From: Cenococcum geophilum 1.58
Lineage: Eukaryota; Ascomycota; Dothideomycetes; Gloniales; Gloniaceae
NCBI GenBank assembly: GCA_001692895.1
Contig: KV748179.1
Coordinates: forward strand, 4,229,222 to 4,293,221
Reading direction: 5' to 3'
Length of the DNA: 64,000 nucleotides
Shown piece by piece: positions 51,057 to 61,934 of this stretch. The notes below the pieces were generated by a model. It made no database searches. It was not told the DNA's origin and saw only the letters and a program-made list of their open reading frames with translations. The position numbers were made by a program, and so were the translations under genes. The first letter of the stretch is position 1, and each line of letters starts with the position of its first letter.

Positions 51057-51099
51057 ATATAGGTNGCTGCGCGATANAAGCGTCTCNNGGCTTATAACC

Positions 51100-51240
51100 T
51101 GTTAAAATAGGTATAGTTTNATNATTATTTTTATTNAGCATNTATTTCTAAGAGGGTGGGGAAGCGACAATTATATAGAAGAGTGTTAGAGGTTCCACCC
51201 AACAAGAAGCAATACACGCTAACTGGAACCCACTTCAACA
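51100..51240 (-). repeat. 5' LTR of Copia H
   Basis: 141 bases, TGTTAAAATAGG..CTTCAACA, with ambiguous bases between 51,120 and 51,142, followed by TAGGT. Confidence 0.92.
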
Positions 51241-52271
51241 TAGGTAATATTAAAGGATAGGTGGCAACTATTACGCGTGCTAAGCACTCTAATCTAGAGG
51301 CTCCGGAGGCTCTAGAACACGACTTTATTACAAATCCTCTTACTTATATTGGCCACTAGGATCAACTACTAGAGGCTAAAGAGGCAGCCATAAAAGCCTA
51401 CGCTCTTAGGGTAATATGAGAGACCTATCTTACTATATAGCGTTAACTTTCTACCTGGGAGTTATATATAAGCAAGAAGAAATACTATAGCTTAATGTGA
51501 TTGTTAAGCGGCCTTCCTAGAGGAGCTAAGGGCCAGCCGCAAGCACTTGGCGCCCTTAAGCTGCTTCTCTACTAGTATGGATTTAAGTACCGGTCTTAAT
51601 ATACCTACATAATTAATCCAGAATCAGGTTATCCAATTACCCAAAGTCTTTAGTAGCTAGTGTTCTGGCTTCCTATTTAGGTAGATTTAGCGTAAAGGTT
51701 TATTACCAACTTTAGCTACTAGATAGACGCTATATTTAATACTAATCAATCTAAGCTCTTATTAGCTATTATAACTGGCGTTACTAATATAGGGTCCTCT
51801 TTTTTAGTAATACAGTCGTTTATTAAGAGCGAGTCTTAGCTAGATTAGACCTTTTTACTAGAGTCTACTTAGCAGAAGCTTTAGAAACAGCCACCTAAAG
51901 TTATTATTGCCGACTTTAGTAAGGGCCTTACGGCCGCCTTATTAGTAGGGCAGTTAATTACAGTTATTCTCTAGTACTGCTAGTAGCACGCTATAAAGGC
52001 AATAAAGAAGCGGATTAATAAGGGGATCTAGACAAAGGCTAAGAGGCCATATAGCTACTTAGTGGAGGAGAGGAAGGTAGTAAAGGAACTATTTTAGCTC
52101 TACCTAAAATCTAAAATGGTAGCAGAGCTTAAAGTTAATTGAAAGGCAGTCCTAGATAAGCTATACCCGTGTAATAAGGTATAGTTTTAGACTATATACG
52201 TTAAAAAGGAGAGCCAGATAATTACCTATTATATTAGGTAAGTTTTAGTAAGCTTTCTATATAAGGTTAAA

Positions 52272-52389
52272 TTTTAGGCTGGGGAGCAGAATATCGCCAT
52301 AAGGTATTTAGATGAGCTTTACTATAGGCCGGCCTATAGTAAAGCTTATCTAAATATCTTATAGCGATATTCTATTCCCCAGCTTAAAA
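52272..52389. repeat. Spacer-free palindrome inside the MULE
   Basis: Two 59-base arms meet without a spacer at 52330/52331 (CTATAGGCCGGCCTATAG). They differ at about six positions, all transitions; weaker symmetry extends to 52,261-52,397. An inverted duplication that arose before the last RIP changes. Confidence 0.9.
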
Positions 52390-54010
52390 ACCTTATTTTA
52401 ACGTCAACTTTTCCTTAACCGCTTACTCCCCCTTTACTAAATACCTTCTAAATTTAGGTATAGCGGCAAGTTAACGAGGCAAGGGTATTAATAGAGGATT
52501 AAAATGCTTTACTAATTATTAATTAAGCCTTAAGGATACTATAATTAAGCTAAAGAGGTGAATTTTAATACTATACTAGGAGTTAATCAAATCCAAATAT
52601 ACGTCTAAAATGTCCCTCCCCCAAACTATTACCCTAGATCTCTTTTAGCACCACTTTATATAGATTAACGGTGTAGTAACATACTACGCGCTTAAGCAAA
52701 TCTTTAACTCTATATGTGGCGCAAGAGCTTTAATAAATAAGGAAAAGCAGGAGTAGGCTAATCGGGAGTAAAAGCAGGACAACTGCGACTGTGAGGACCC
52801 CTACCGATATAGCCTCCCCTATTGTTACATGCTTATTCAGTACTTAATGCAGAGGCTTCCTATATCGCTAGCTTTAATTTACCCTCGCTAGTGTATCGCA
52901 ACAAAGCTAGTTACCGCTCTAGATTGGCAGCCGCGATATATTAAGGATATAGCGTTCCAGGGCGACCCCCTGCTAGGGCACCCAGAAGCTCTTACTAGGA
53001 TCTAGCTATCAGTTCTCCGCCTCCTTAATATTATTAAGGACCTTCCTACTAAAGAAATGGGCGAGCTTGCCAATAAATTTAAAGACTTTAAGGTAGCTTA
53101 AATGACTATTTTAACTAGATAGGTAGAGCTTCGATCGCTACCTAAGGGCGCTCTATTTAAGGTTCCTCCAAAGGCTCGCTAGCAGCTACTACCTAAAAAG
53201 AAGCACGGTAAGGCCAACTAGCGTAGCAAAATAAGCGCTAAGATTGCTAAACGCGCTGCTGACGTCACTATACGAGAGCTCTAAAAGGAAAGGTAGGAGG
53301 AGGCCTAAAAGCATATACCTACTCAACCAAGCGGTGGTATAGATCTTAGCCACTTTCTAATCCAAAACGAAGAACCGGCTGACGAAGTAGATAAGGATAT
53401 TGAGGAGGATAAGGAGGATAAGCAGTAGCCGTTTGACGAGCCATCAGTGCTATATAACAAAGTTTTAGGGGGGTTAGAGGACAAGGTGGTTATTTTAAAA
53501 GCGGGGGAGGACAATAACTTATGGCTTAATAACGCGGAAGTACTCTAAGGTACTATATTAGACGACCCTCACCAAAATATTAGTAAGAAGGAGCCTATCG
53601 CGAACTATTTGGCACCTGACAATTATTAAGAGCCGCCACCTCTCCTACTCTATTAATCTGGCAGAGCAGCGCGTACTAGAGCTTAAAGGACCTATACTTA
53701 ATTAGCTCGTGGTAATTTTATATTAATCTTAAGTAATACTAATAAGGGCCCTAGTGATCCTAAGCTAAAAGGGGTTATTAATCCTAAGCGAAAAGAGGTT
53801 AGTATTCCGTTAAAATTAAAGCGATAGCAATAGGGAGCTTCTGTAGACGCGTATAAGGCTTATAAAGCTAGCGCACTTGCTATTAGGTCCCCTAAGGCCA
53901 AGCGCACACGTGGTGATAAAAAGGGAAAGGACCCTATTAAAATAGACGGCCGAATATTGGAGTATTACACGTATAAATAGTGCTTTGTTATTATTCAAAT
54001 CGGAGTTTAA

Positions 54011-54092
54011 GTTGGCGATAGTGGCCTGTGCGGGCTTACTAATTGCTAAGTAATCACGGTTGTGTGGGATGATAGTGCCCGGAGACTCTCCG
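54011..54092 (-). repeat. Right terminal inverted repeat of the MULE
   Basis: Ends GGTTGTGTGGGATGATAGTG then CCCGGAGACTCTCCG, the reverse complement of the left end. Followed by the target duplication CGTATAAAG. Confidence 0.85.
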
Positions 54093-55312
54093 CGTATAAA
54101 GTTAGATTGGAAATCATTGAAGTCTCCTAGGTACGGCATCTTGAGGCCTTTAAGTTCCTACTAGGCCTTAATGCGGCGATCTGGGTCCTTAAAGACGTTC
54201 TCTAGGAACTTAAGTACCTCTTTACTGGTAGGGTTGCGTTCCGCATCGCGCTCCGCCTCTAAGTAGGGTAAGAGGTAATTGTAAGCTTTGCCTCCTACAC
54301 GTATCTTAATATACGCTACTTTTATATCCTCTTTCTAATCTAGGTTGTCTTAATAAAACCAGTCTGCATTAAATTGAAGCTTGTTTTATATATGGCCGCT
54401 CTAAGCACGATAGGTAGGTTCTTTTTTATCTATAAGCGTAGGGGGGTCTAGAAACTTTGCTATATGTCCTAAGCCCGTAATACTGCTCGTCTAGGAGAGT
54501 AGTGTCCCTTCTTATATTGTCTGTAACGGTATGCTTTCTTGCTCACTGTCTTCTTAATTTAGGGCTTATATGGTGACCTTGCGGCCTATCCTTAATATCT
54601 TCTAATTGGCCTTACGGAGCTTATCTGTCCTATTATCCAAGTGCTTTTTAAGCTCCGCTATCTTTGCCTCGGCCTCCTCTTTTATATTAATAGCCTTATA
54701 CGCGTAGTTATTTATAAGACGCTATAGTATAGCAATCTACTATTCTAACGCCTTCCTTTATATTCCCTAGAGCCTCAGCTCCTCTATAAGTTCGGTTATA
54801 GGTATCTCGGCTAGGCTTTAGGTAGTTGCGGCTATAAACTCCCTTTTAGTCTCCATCTCAAAGTATATAGGGTTCTTATCGTCTTCTAATTATACTATAA
54901 GACGGTCCTATTTGCTCTTTATATTGTCTAAAAGCTCTATCTCGCCATAGTACGGTTGGAGCTCTGGCGGCTCAAGTGTCGCGTCTACGGGTTCCTCGCG
55001 ATCTGCCAGCGCTAGGTCGGTAGCTATCTCTAGTGCACTAGGCCTTAATGCGCTCTTTCTTACCATAGTATCTCTTTACTTCCTTAGGCAAGTCCTCTTA
55101 CTGCTGAGATTATAATTGGGGTGATCCTTTTAATCTAATTGCCGCAGTCTCTTCTTTTAGCTGCTTAATCTACTGTCGCAATTGCCTGCCTCAAGCAGGG
55201 CTTAGAGGGTCGGTTGGTCTGTAGTTGTAGTAGTAGAACTGGCTACGCGTTTAACCATTGGACCTAGTATTGTATCGCCTCTATAGGCCAATTGGGGTTG
55301 ACCTTAGTCTAA

Positions 55313-55515
55313 TGTCACGGCTAGCTTTCTGTAGGAGCAATCCGATAGATTAAGCAACAATAAGGGGCTATATTATGAGTAGACTAAGGTAAGGGCTCAA
55401 AGAAAGGGGCGCGGTAGACGACTATGTATGTGTTCGGTCGTCGGGGCAACGTTAGGACAACATTAATCCGTAACCGACGACGCCTCAATGGTAGCTATAT
55501 AGACGAACCGTCACA
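55313..55515 (-). repeat. 5' LTR of Gypsy G
   Basis: 203 bases, TGTCACGGCT..CCGTCACA, followed by ACTAC (55516-55520). It is the less mutated of the two LTRs. Confidence 0.93.
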
Positions 55516-56875
55516 ACTACTACCGCTTAGAAAGAACTGGGCTTTACGCTTTATTAATAGCTAACCTTAGCTAAAAATAAAGTGAAATTGAAAGTTTTAC
55601 TTATAGCGGGCTAAATGCAAGGATCTAGATATAATTAATGCGTGGTTTAAGCTTATCTAGGAGACGTATTAGTTGTACGGTATTCTTAATAATAATTTCT
55701 ATAATTTTAATAAGACGGGATTTATAATGGGGGTTATTATAATATTAAAAGTGGTTATAAGCTCTAATATAGTTGGCTAGGTAATTATTATATAACTAGG
55801 AAACCGTAAATAGATAATAGCGATTAAGGGAATTAACGCTACTAGCTAGGTAATTTCGCCCTTTATAATTCTAGCTAGAAAGGTTTATTAATTAAACTGG
55901 TATTAATAGATTCCGGATAACTAGGTAATTACTATAAGTAATAACAGCTAGATAACAGATTAACTAGGATTTAAATAGATTAAGCACTTTAATACCTATA
56001 TAGAGTCTCGTACAAAGGGGACGTATTATCTACTTATTCTAGATAGTTACGGCAGTTATATAACACCTAAATTCAATTAATACTGTTATATAAACAATAT
56101 TATTACGCTCTATATGCCTCCGTATATATTATATCTTCTCTAACCACTTAACGTTAGCTGCTTTTCCCTATTAAAGCGCTTATACGGTTAAGAGGTCTAG
56201 TAGCTCGTTTATTAAAGAATCTATTACATTAATAAGGATAACTTCTTAATAATCTATTTAAGTATTCGTCCGTTTATCTTTACGGATTAGAATATTAAAA
56301 GTGGCTTCTAAGCTATAGGACTTATCCCATATGATCCTTAATATGTTTTATTATCGCTTACTATTATAAAGACACCCCCTCTACTAGGTACAGCGAATAG
56401 AGAAATACCTCTATGGACGTTAGAAACGCCTCATAATTTTACTAAGCTTAAATAGCAGGAAAAGCTTCTTTGTACGCTTCTTTAACGTATATCTTAGAGT
56501 CCAATAGGTTAAGCAATAAATTGGCTTATTAAAGGATGTTAGATGGCGATATATTCGGCAGTAATACTTATAAAGGAAAATACTAAGCCTTATACGGCTA
56601 ATTAATATTAAAAATAAAAACAGCAGTACCGTCGTTAGTATATTACACACAGTGGCGTTTTACAGGCTTAATAAGGCCAGTTTTTAATCCAGGAGAGAGA
56701 AAATAGGAATTAAGAGGCCGATTAGAATAAGGAAACTGTCGTATAATAACGCGCACTAAGGACGTGCAGTAACTGTCATATTTAAGGCCATATAATTCGT
56801 ACATGTCCAGATCTGAAAGAATATAATTAGATATATTTTTAATTCAATTAAAGGCGTTGTGGTGGATTAATCGTA

Positions 56876-56961
56876 CGAAGACGCGTCTTGGTGGTTGGTG
56901 GGGTGTCGAATGACTGGTGTTGACGAATGACTGGTGTTGACGAATGACTGGTGAAACACGT
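56876..56961 (-). repeat. Right terminal inverted repeat of the Fot1/pogo element
   Basis: Reverse complement of the left arm, with CGAATGACTGGTGTTGA repeated and ending GGTGAAACACGT before the TA duplication. Confidence 0.9.
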
Positions 56962-57124
56962 TATCCCTTAACACGTTAATTTAGGTCCGTTCGTTATCGA
57001 TAAGATGCAGCCAATCGGATTAGCTAAATTTTAGTACCCATACTTAGGAATATAAAGCATTAATTGCATAGTATGTTAATATATAGGCTTAATCTTTAGA
57101 GTTCAGTAGGTCAATATATTTGTA

Positions 57125-57163
57125 ACGTGTCCCGCACCACGTCGACGTGAAGGCGGGACACGT
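57125..57163. mobile_element. 39-base miniature inverted-repeat element with TA duplication
   Basis: ACGTGTCCCGC at one end and GCGGGACACGT at the other, flanked by TA on both sides (57123-57124, 57164-57165), with CACGTCGACGTG in the centre. The ACGTGT ends and TA target match the Fot1/pogo element next door, so it looks like an extreme deletion derivative or a footprint. A protein-binding palindrome is the alternative. Confidence 0.55.
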
Positions 57164-57167
57164 TACA

Positions 57168-57921
57168 GATTAGACTGAGTACAAATACCAGGTTAAGCGC
57201 CGCTAAATATCTACTAGTTGACGCCGGTGAAAGCACAGAGCAACCTCAGATTTAAAAAACCTCAGATTGCAACCGAACACTCCCTAAACTGAAATCTGTA
57301 ACGGAGCTTCGAGCTACGTTAAAATGACGCCAAGAGCTCCGTTTAGAAGCTAGATGTAGTAAAGTTGCCAACCTTTTAGCGTGTTTTTTTGGGGTAAAGG
57401 GAACATCGAAAATTCTGTGGCTAAGTTCTGATTCTAAGGAGTATAACCGAACGATCGCCTCATAATCATATTTGAGCTCCATATTGAATATGAAGTTGCA
57501 ACCGAACAGCTCCTAAATTTTATAAGATCTTATGTATTTCGGCATAGAATTCTTAGATGCTTTGTTGAACCGGGCTCATGTTCCTGATTTGGTCATTCCG
57601 TCCAACAGGGGGGTAGTCACCGCCATTCTTGCTCACCTGTTATGCCCAGTTCGGTAAAGGGCCTACGGCTTCTATGCACTCATGCATAGAACGCATAGAT
57701 TAACAAGACGTCGAGAAGTCCCCGAAAACAAGAAGATGGGTCGTATACCCCTATGCGCAGTGCGAGCAGGACGGTACTGGTAATCTACATACTTTTTCCA
57801 ATTGGTCGAATTTGTCATCTCCGATATCCTAGCGCTGGCTTTTCGTGATGCGTTAGGGAGGATTCTCATGATCGGTCTGACATAGCTGCGGAATGCGAAG
57901 CATCTGCTCACACTTGCTGGA
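57168..57921. other. Intergenic region with short dispersed repeats
   Basis: GCAACCGAACNNNNCCTAAA-type motifs occur at about 57,269 and 57,496, and a weaker one near 57,444, all in the same orientation. This resembles ends of hAT-like elements but is not arranged as inverted repeats. A 76-residue open frame on the minus strand (57252-57482) has no support. No gene called. Confidence 0.45.
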
Positions 57922-60900
57922 CTAATCTCCACCACCTCCGCCGTCACCTCCGCCGTCACCACCGTATCCGCCTCCGCTATCGCCTCCGCTATCGCCACCG
58001 CTATCGCCACCGCTATACCCACCTCCACTATCGCCACCGCTATATCCGCCTCCACTATCCCCTCCACTATATCCGCCTCCACTGCTTCCTCCATATCTGC
58101 CTCCACTATCTCCTCCGTGTCCACCACTATATCCACCACTGCTATCCCCTGTATATTCACTATATCCATTGTAGTCATTGTTTTCGTACATGTCTCTACC
58201 ATCGTCTGGATAGGGGCCTATATCATATATTTGGCTAGGCGGCAAAGCCACTACAGCTGGTTCGTTAACTATTACGTTGTAAGCAAAATCCAGATGAAGA
58301 TGAAAGGGGATTCACACCACTTGGGTTCGATGTGTGCTGATTTGACGAGCTCTCGCGCTCACAGTCATGGCCGTCTGCTGTCATTGTTGCAAAGTCATTT
58401 TCCAAGTAATCTCCGAATTGGTCCAGGCCATCGTATGAATCTTCAGCATTATCTGCAATGTCCATATCATAATCATAATCACTGTCATTGTCTGAGCTTG
58501 GCCAGGCGTCGAATATTTGAGAAGTATCAACCGATAGAGTGTTGTCGACATCTAACCCAGAATCAAGGTACGCGGGATCGTAATATGAATTGTCATAATT
58601 GTTAGCTCCCCGACTATTAGGATTACCTTGGGGAGCTCGAGAATTGGTTCGACCGCTCCGTTGAGGCATGGAGTTTGATTTGAGCTCTGGGACCTCCTTA
58701 AGCACGTCCGCACGATAATCACGTAATCTGATATACGCTTCGATTTGATTACTGCGGATCAGGTCTGCCCAGGGCGCAAGCGTACAGTCGTGAAGCTTGC
58801 TTTGCTCGAAGAGATGACTTTGGGGTTGCCCGCGATATATTCCCCCCAGTCGCGACCGGCCAATGGAATACATTTCGGCCAGCTTTGACTGCTGTCGCGC
58901 TAAATATGAACCCTTCTTGCCCAAGGCGGGATTTCCCTTTGGCAGTCTGTTAAAGTAGTCATACTCGGATTTTGGTCTCCGATCTCTCCGCTGAAGGTGC
59001 GTAGGGCGTTGAATAACACCCGGAATTCATCTGCATAGGGCGCGGAAACGCTTTGTCTTTGCCATTGCCACCGCAACAGTGTTCAATGAATGCAAGGCAA
59101 GAAGGGTTCGGACTCGATTACTGAACCATTCCTCATCCGAAAGGGTCTTGGATCCTTCAAAGCTCGCTGGATAGAGTGCGCGTTCCCGAAGCAGATGAAG
59201 CTTCGTCAATGACCACGAGTCGAATGGAAACGCCCAGACATGTTGGAGCACTGAGCAGTTATTGCATTTCGGCGAACCAGAGCCGCCTACTGTCCCCCCG
59301 CCTAAGGCCTCGGTGCAATCCCATGGGAAGAGGTCTTGATGAGCAAAGATTGGACCCTGGAATGCGCCCCAATCTGTCCAGTATTCGGTCAGCGTGTCGA
59401 AAACGTCGGATTCGTTGTGATGGCCAAATTTCTTGTATCGGAGCAGATACTCCTCAGTAAGCCCATTTGGCACCGTTCTTTTTGTGCGTGGGTTGACTTT
59501 TCGTGGATAGTTCTCGTTTGAATTGCCACATACAAAACTGACGAGGTATAGCGGATCATGAGGTACGCAGACCTGACAGTTTGGTCTTGTTGCGATGAAT
59601 TTCCCAAAAGTGCTTCGACTAATTAGGGCGTTACAGAACGTTTGGCAGTGATTCTTTCTAATATTCCATTCCAATGACACTGATTTGTCGAAGAGCCGGC
59701 CCAGGATGGCGTTAGACAGAATGGCGGATTTGGGGTTAAGAATCTGTTTCAGGGCGGTAAATATCTTTTCAACTCCCCGTTCAAAGTTTCTACCATTCCG
59801 CGCTTGAGTCCATCGGGGATTGATTCGGCATTTCCTGCCTTCTTCTGCGAGGAGCCGAATGACTTCTTGCTCTCGGTCGTTATTCGTCAGCCCGGTGAAG
59901 ACTTCACCGACGATTTGCTTTAGGCATGCTTTGATGCGGCGAACGAGAGGTGGACGGTTCGACCGGTATACGCATTTGTCGTTCGATAAAGCCAAAGCAG
60001 GTTCTAGATTAGCAACTTCGGTATCTCCGAGGAGTTGTAGGGACTTCCTGAGGGTGATTAAAACACCCTTCTTTGAACTAATAAAAAGCATTAGCTTGGA
60101 CGAGTAGTTGTGCATCGGGCGACTCACTCAGGAACGCCGTTTTCAATCATCAATGGCCCAAAGCATAGTGCCATGTGCACATTTCCAAAAGGGATATTTT
60201 CCGATATCGACTTTATGGTTGGTAGTAGGATAGACTTTGCGATCCCCCGCTTGGATGGAAGACTCCCTTCAGTTTTTGATCGGGAATGCGAAATGTGGCG
60301 GAGTAGGGAGCTTCTTTGGGATGTACGTGAAAGAACTGACAAAGTCTCGCTGCGATCCTTCTCTGGTGTCTTCTCCATTGCTAGGGTCTTGCATTGCACA
60401 AGGTCTGCATATCGCGCCTTGACGTGTTCTGGTGCCAAACTTAACAGCGTGCAGTCCGATGCGTGGTTCAATTTTTCCGTCTTAGTGAATGGATAAGGGG
60501 TTTCTGATCTACCATAATCTCGACAGGGGCATAGGTTCTGACCTTGTCGAGGTGATATCGCATCGGAAAGAATGCAGTGTTTTTGGTGCTTGCGGAGATG
60601 GCTGACTTGATGAGCTCCATTTCGACCGCAGTCCTCGCATACGAAATATGCATCTCCACCTTGGGAATGGCCTGTGACTGTATTTGGGGGGACACATCCT
60701 TCCACGCACGAGAAATGGGATCCTCGAATGGTTGCGTTGCAGGAAGTGCAAGCACGTGGTTTGAAGTTTGGCCTTTCGGATTCTGAACTGCCATTTTCCA
60801 CTAATTAACCTGTTAGACTCTCGGGCAGACAGTGGAAGCCTGGAACTTACATTGGGCTGCTCTTGGTCTCACCCACAGGCCGAAATCATCAGGCGGGCGA

Positions 60901-61527
60901 TATTCGACAACTTTATCAATGTCCAGAAATCCTAGGCAAGATTATCAAACGATTTTGTCGTTTAACACATTCAGAACACTTACCGGCTCCTTGGAGGAGT
61001 ATTAAAGCCAGCTTTTCGAGTCCTCTGTACTGGTTCTGGGCTGGGAGGAGTTACTATTCATCCTAAACAGGAATATTGCGGTGCTTCTTACTTGCTGCTC
61101 GCCCGATATCTTTGATATCTTTATCCCTGGATTCAATTCGTCGGATCAGTCCTAGGTTCCATGCGACAACTCAGGTCATACATCATCTAGGCCACAGGAA
61201 GATGAAAGTGCCAACTCACACGCCTGATTGATCCTTTCCGATGGCTCTATTCACGAACGTTCCGAAGCCAGTCCAAGAAGAACCGTCGTCCTCCCCGAAC
61301 GCTTCCAATTGCGGAAAAACATTTGTAACCCACTCATCGTTATTCCAGGTTCGGAGTGCCTTGAGGATATCAACGACGTCCCGTCTCACGCCGGTCCAGT
61401 AAAGCTCCGCAAGTTGGACAGCCAGTATATTACACTGTGTCTCGATGCGGCCGACTCGTTTCCAAGCTATCCGCGGGGCAAACGGTGCAGCTGGAAGAGA
61501 AGATGCAAGTGACATCCTGCAACGCAT
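57922..61527 (-). CDS. Multi-exon protein: zinc-binding domain, NCxxF-type papain-like-looking domain, glycine-rich tail; one in-frame TGA
   Basis: Exons 61527-61224, 61169-61092, 61040-60984, 60931-60851, 60800-60128, 60077-58318 and 58268-57922 join in phase throughout (1,100 codons). Introns are 49-54 bases; the first needs a GC donor and is the least sure. Exon 5 has a ZZ-like zinc site: CTSC, IRGSHFSC, CVPP, FVCEDC, then H-x5-H-x3-H. VHMALCFGPLMIENG at the end of exon 5 and KNHCQTFCNALI in exon 6 resemble the His and Asn-Cys-x-x-Phe motifs of permuted papain-like folds (LRAT, PPPDE); this is inference. NGLTEEYLLRYKKFGHHNES and FPWDCTEA look conserved and metal- or redox-active. The C-terminus is a GGYSGGDS repeat. 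An in-frame TGA at 59027-59029 (codon 748) is followed by 352 open codons: a recent nonsense change, or a poor 81-base intron. Function unknown. Confidence 0.7.
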
Positions 61528-61934
61528 ACGTGACTTAACTAAGGTGTCTTCGTCCGCCGCAGTGGAATCCTCACGGAAGTTTCAGAATGGGGTTGCCATT
61601 TAAGATGATGGGAAATACAGGTCAATTGCATATGAAAAGTAAAGTCCAAGTGAGACACGGAGGCAGCCGTGTGCGGGGACCAGGCTGAGAGTCCAGACGG
61701 CCCTTTCGCCTACCTTGACCCAATGCAGCTCCAAACAAGGCTGCCTTGCTGCCGGTGATTATATTGGTGAGTATATTTCATTTCCCCCACTTCCTTTTCT
61801 ACCGGGGTGTAGCTAAGCCCGGAGCTGGTTGAGGAGGTAATAATATGCTCTCGCGGCCTTCGCTTTAGTCTTTAATCCTTAAAGATTAAACGAAGATACC
61901 CCTAAGAAGCACTCAATCTATAGTGCCCACACCA
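61528..61934. promoter_or_regulatory. Divergent promoter region
   Basis: About 400 bases between the minus-strand zinc/glycine-rich gene and the plus-strand lipase, expected to hold both promoters. It contains pyrimidine-rich stretches near 61,770-61,800, but no element I can name with confidence. Confidence 0.4.

Larger units (their letters stand above)
45574..51240 (-). mobile_element. Copia H, fossil Copia-type LTR element inserted in the MULE
   Basis: LTRs of 141 bases at 45574-45714 and 51100-51240 with target duplication TAGGT (45569-45573 and 51241-51245). Total 5,667 bases, a normal Copia length. A polypurine-type tract adjoins the left LTR at 45,715-45,725. Minus-strand order from right to left: leader with tandem repeat (50.6-51.1 kb), gag about 49.3-50.5, integrase about 47.7-49.2, reverse transcriptase about 46.4-47.5 and RNase H about 45.75-46.35 kb (integrase before RT, hence Copia). 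It is the youngest layer of the nest, but still broken in many places by RIP-type changes. Confidence 0.9.
44394..54092 (+). mobile_element. Mutator-like DNA transposon (MULE) inserted in Gypsy G
   Basis: Inverted ends starting CGGAGAGTCTCCGGGCACTA are identical for about 34 bases and similar for about 80. A 9-base target duplication CATATAAAG (44385-44393) and CGTATAAAG (54093-54101), differing by one transition, fits the 8-11 bases typical of Mutator-type elements. Its own length, after removing the Copia insertion, is 4,027 bases. A FAR1-like N-terminal region lies near 45,250-45,570 on the plus strand. The MULE transposase core starts near 51,725 with DAIFNTNQSKLLLAIITGV and VIIADFSKGL near 51,900. 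Disordered acidic sequence follows to about 53,520. Many stops by CpA-to-TpA change; inactive. A palindrome lies at 52,272-52,389. Confidence 0.88.
39618..55515 (-). mobile_element. Gypsy G, fossil Gypsy-type LTR element inserted in the Fot1/pogo transposon
   Basis: LTRs of 203 bases at 39618-39820 and 55313-55515, with target duplication ACTAC at 39613-39617 and 55516-55520. A polypurine-type tract (on the minus strand) touches the left LTR at 39,823-39,832. Minus-strand order: integrase and chromodomain-like end about 40,000-41,300, RNase H about 41,500-41,950, reverse transcriptase about 42,050-42,900, protease about 43,450-43,900, gag about 44,000-44,385 and again 54,102 to about 55,150. 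The MULE at 44394-54092 interrupts gag. The element's own length after subtraction is 6,190 bases, complete for a Gypsy. Many RIP-type breaks; dead. Confidence 0.92.
39208..56961 (+). mobile_element. Fot1/pogo (Tc1-mariner superfamily) DNA transposon, split by nested insertions
   Basis: Terminal inverted repeats starting ACGTGTTTYACCAGTCATTC at both ends, each abutting a TA duplication (39206-39207 and 56962-56963). Subtracting the Gypsy insertion and its duplication leaves 1,851 bases, normal for this group. Transposase similarity runs on the plus strand from about 39,320 to 39,612 and resumes at 55,521 to about 56,620. The DDE region reads LDSYGSYITPKF near 56,036-56,071 and LNVSCFSLLKRLYG near 56,150-56,190. 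Many in-frame TAA/TAG come from CpA-to-TpA change, so it is inactive. It is the oldest layer of the nest. Confidence 0.9.

Noticed and set aside
53323-54139. Minus-strand open frames in the MULE
   Set aside because: Antisense to the transposase region; serine-rich composition is what the acidic plus-strand tail gives when read backwards.
57240-57530. hAT-like miniature element suggested by CAACCGAAC motifs
   Set aside because: The motifs lie in the same orientation, not inverted, and no 8-base target duplication is visible.
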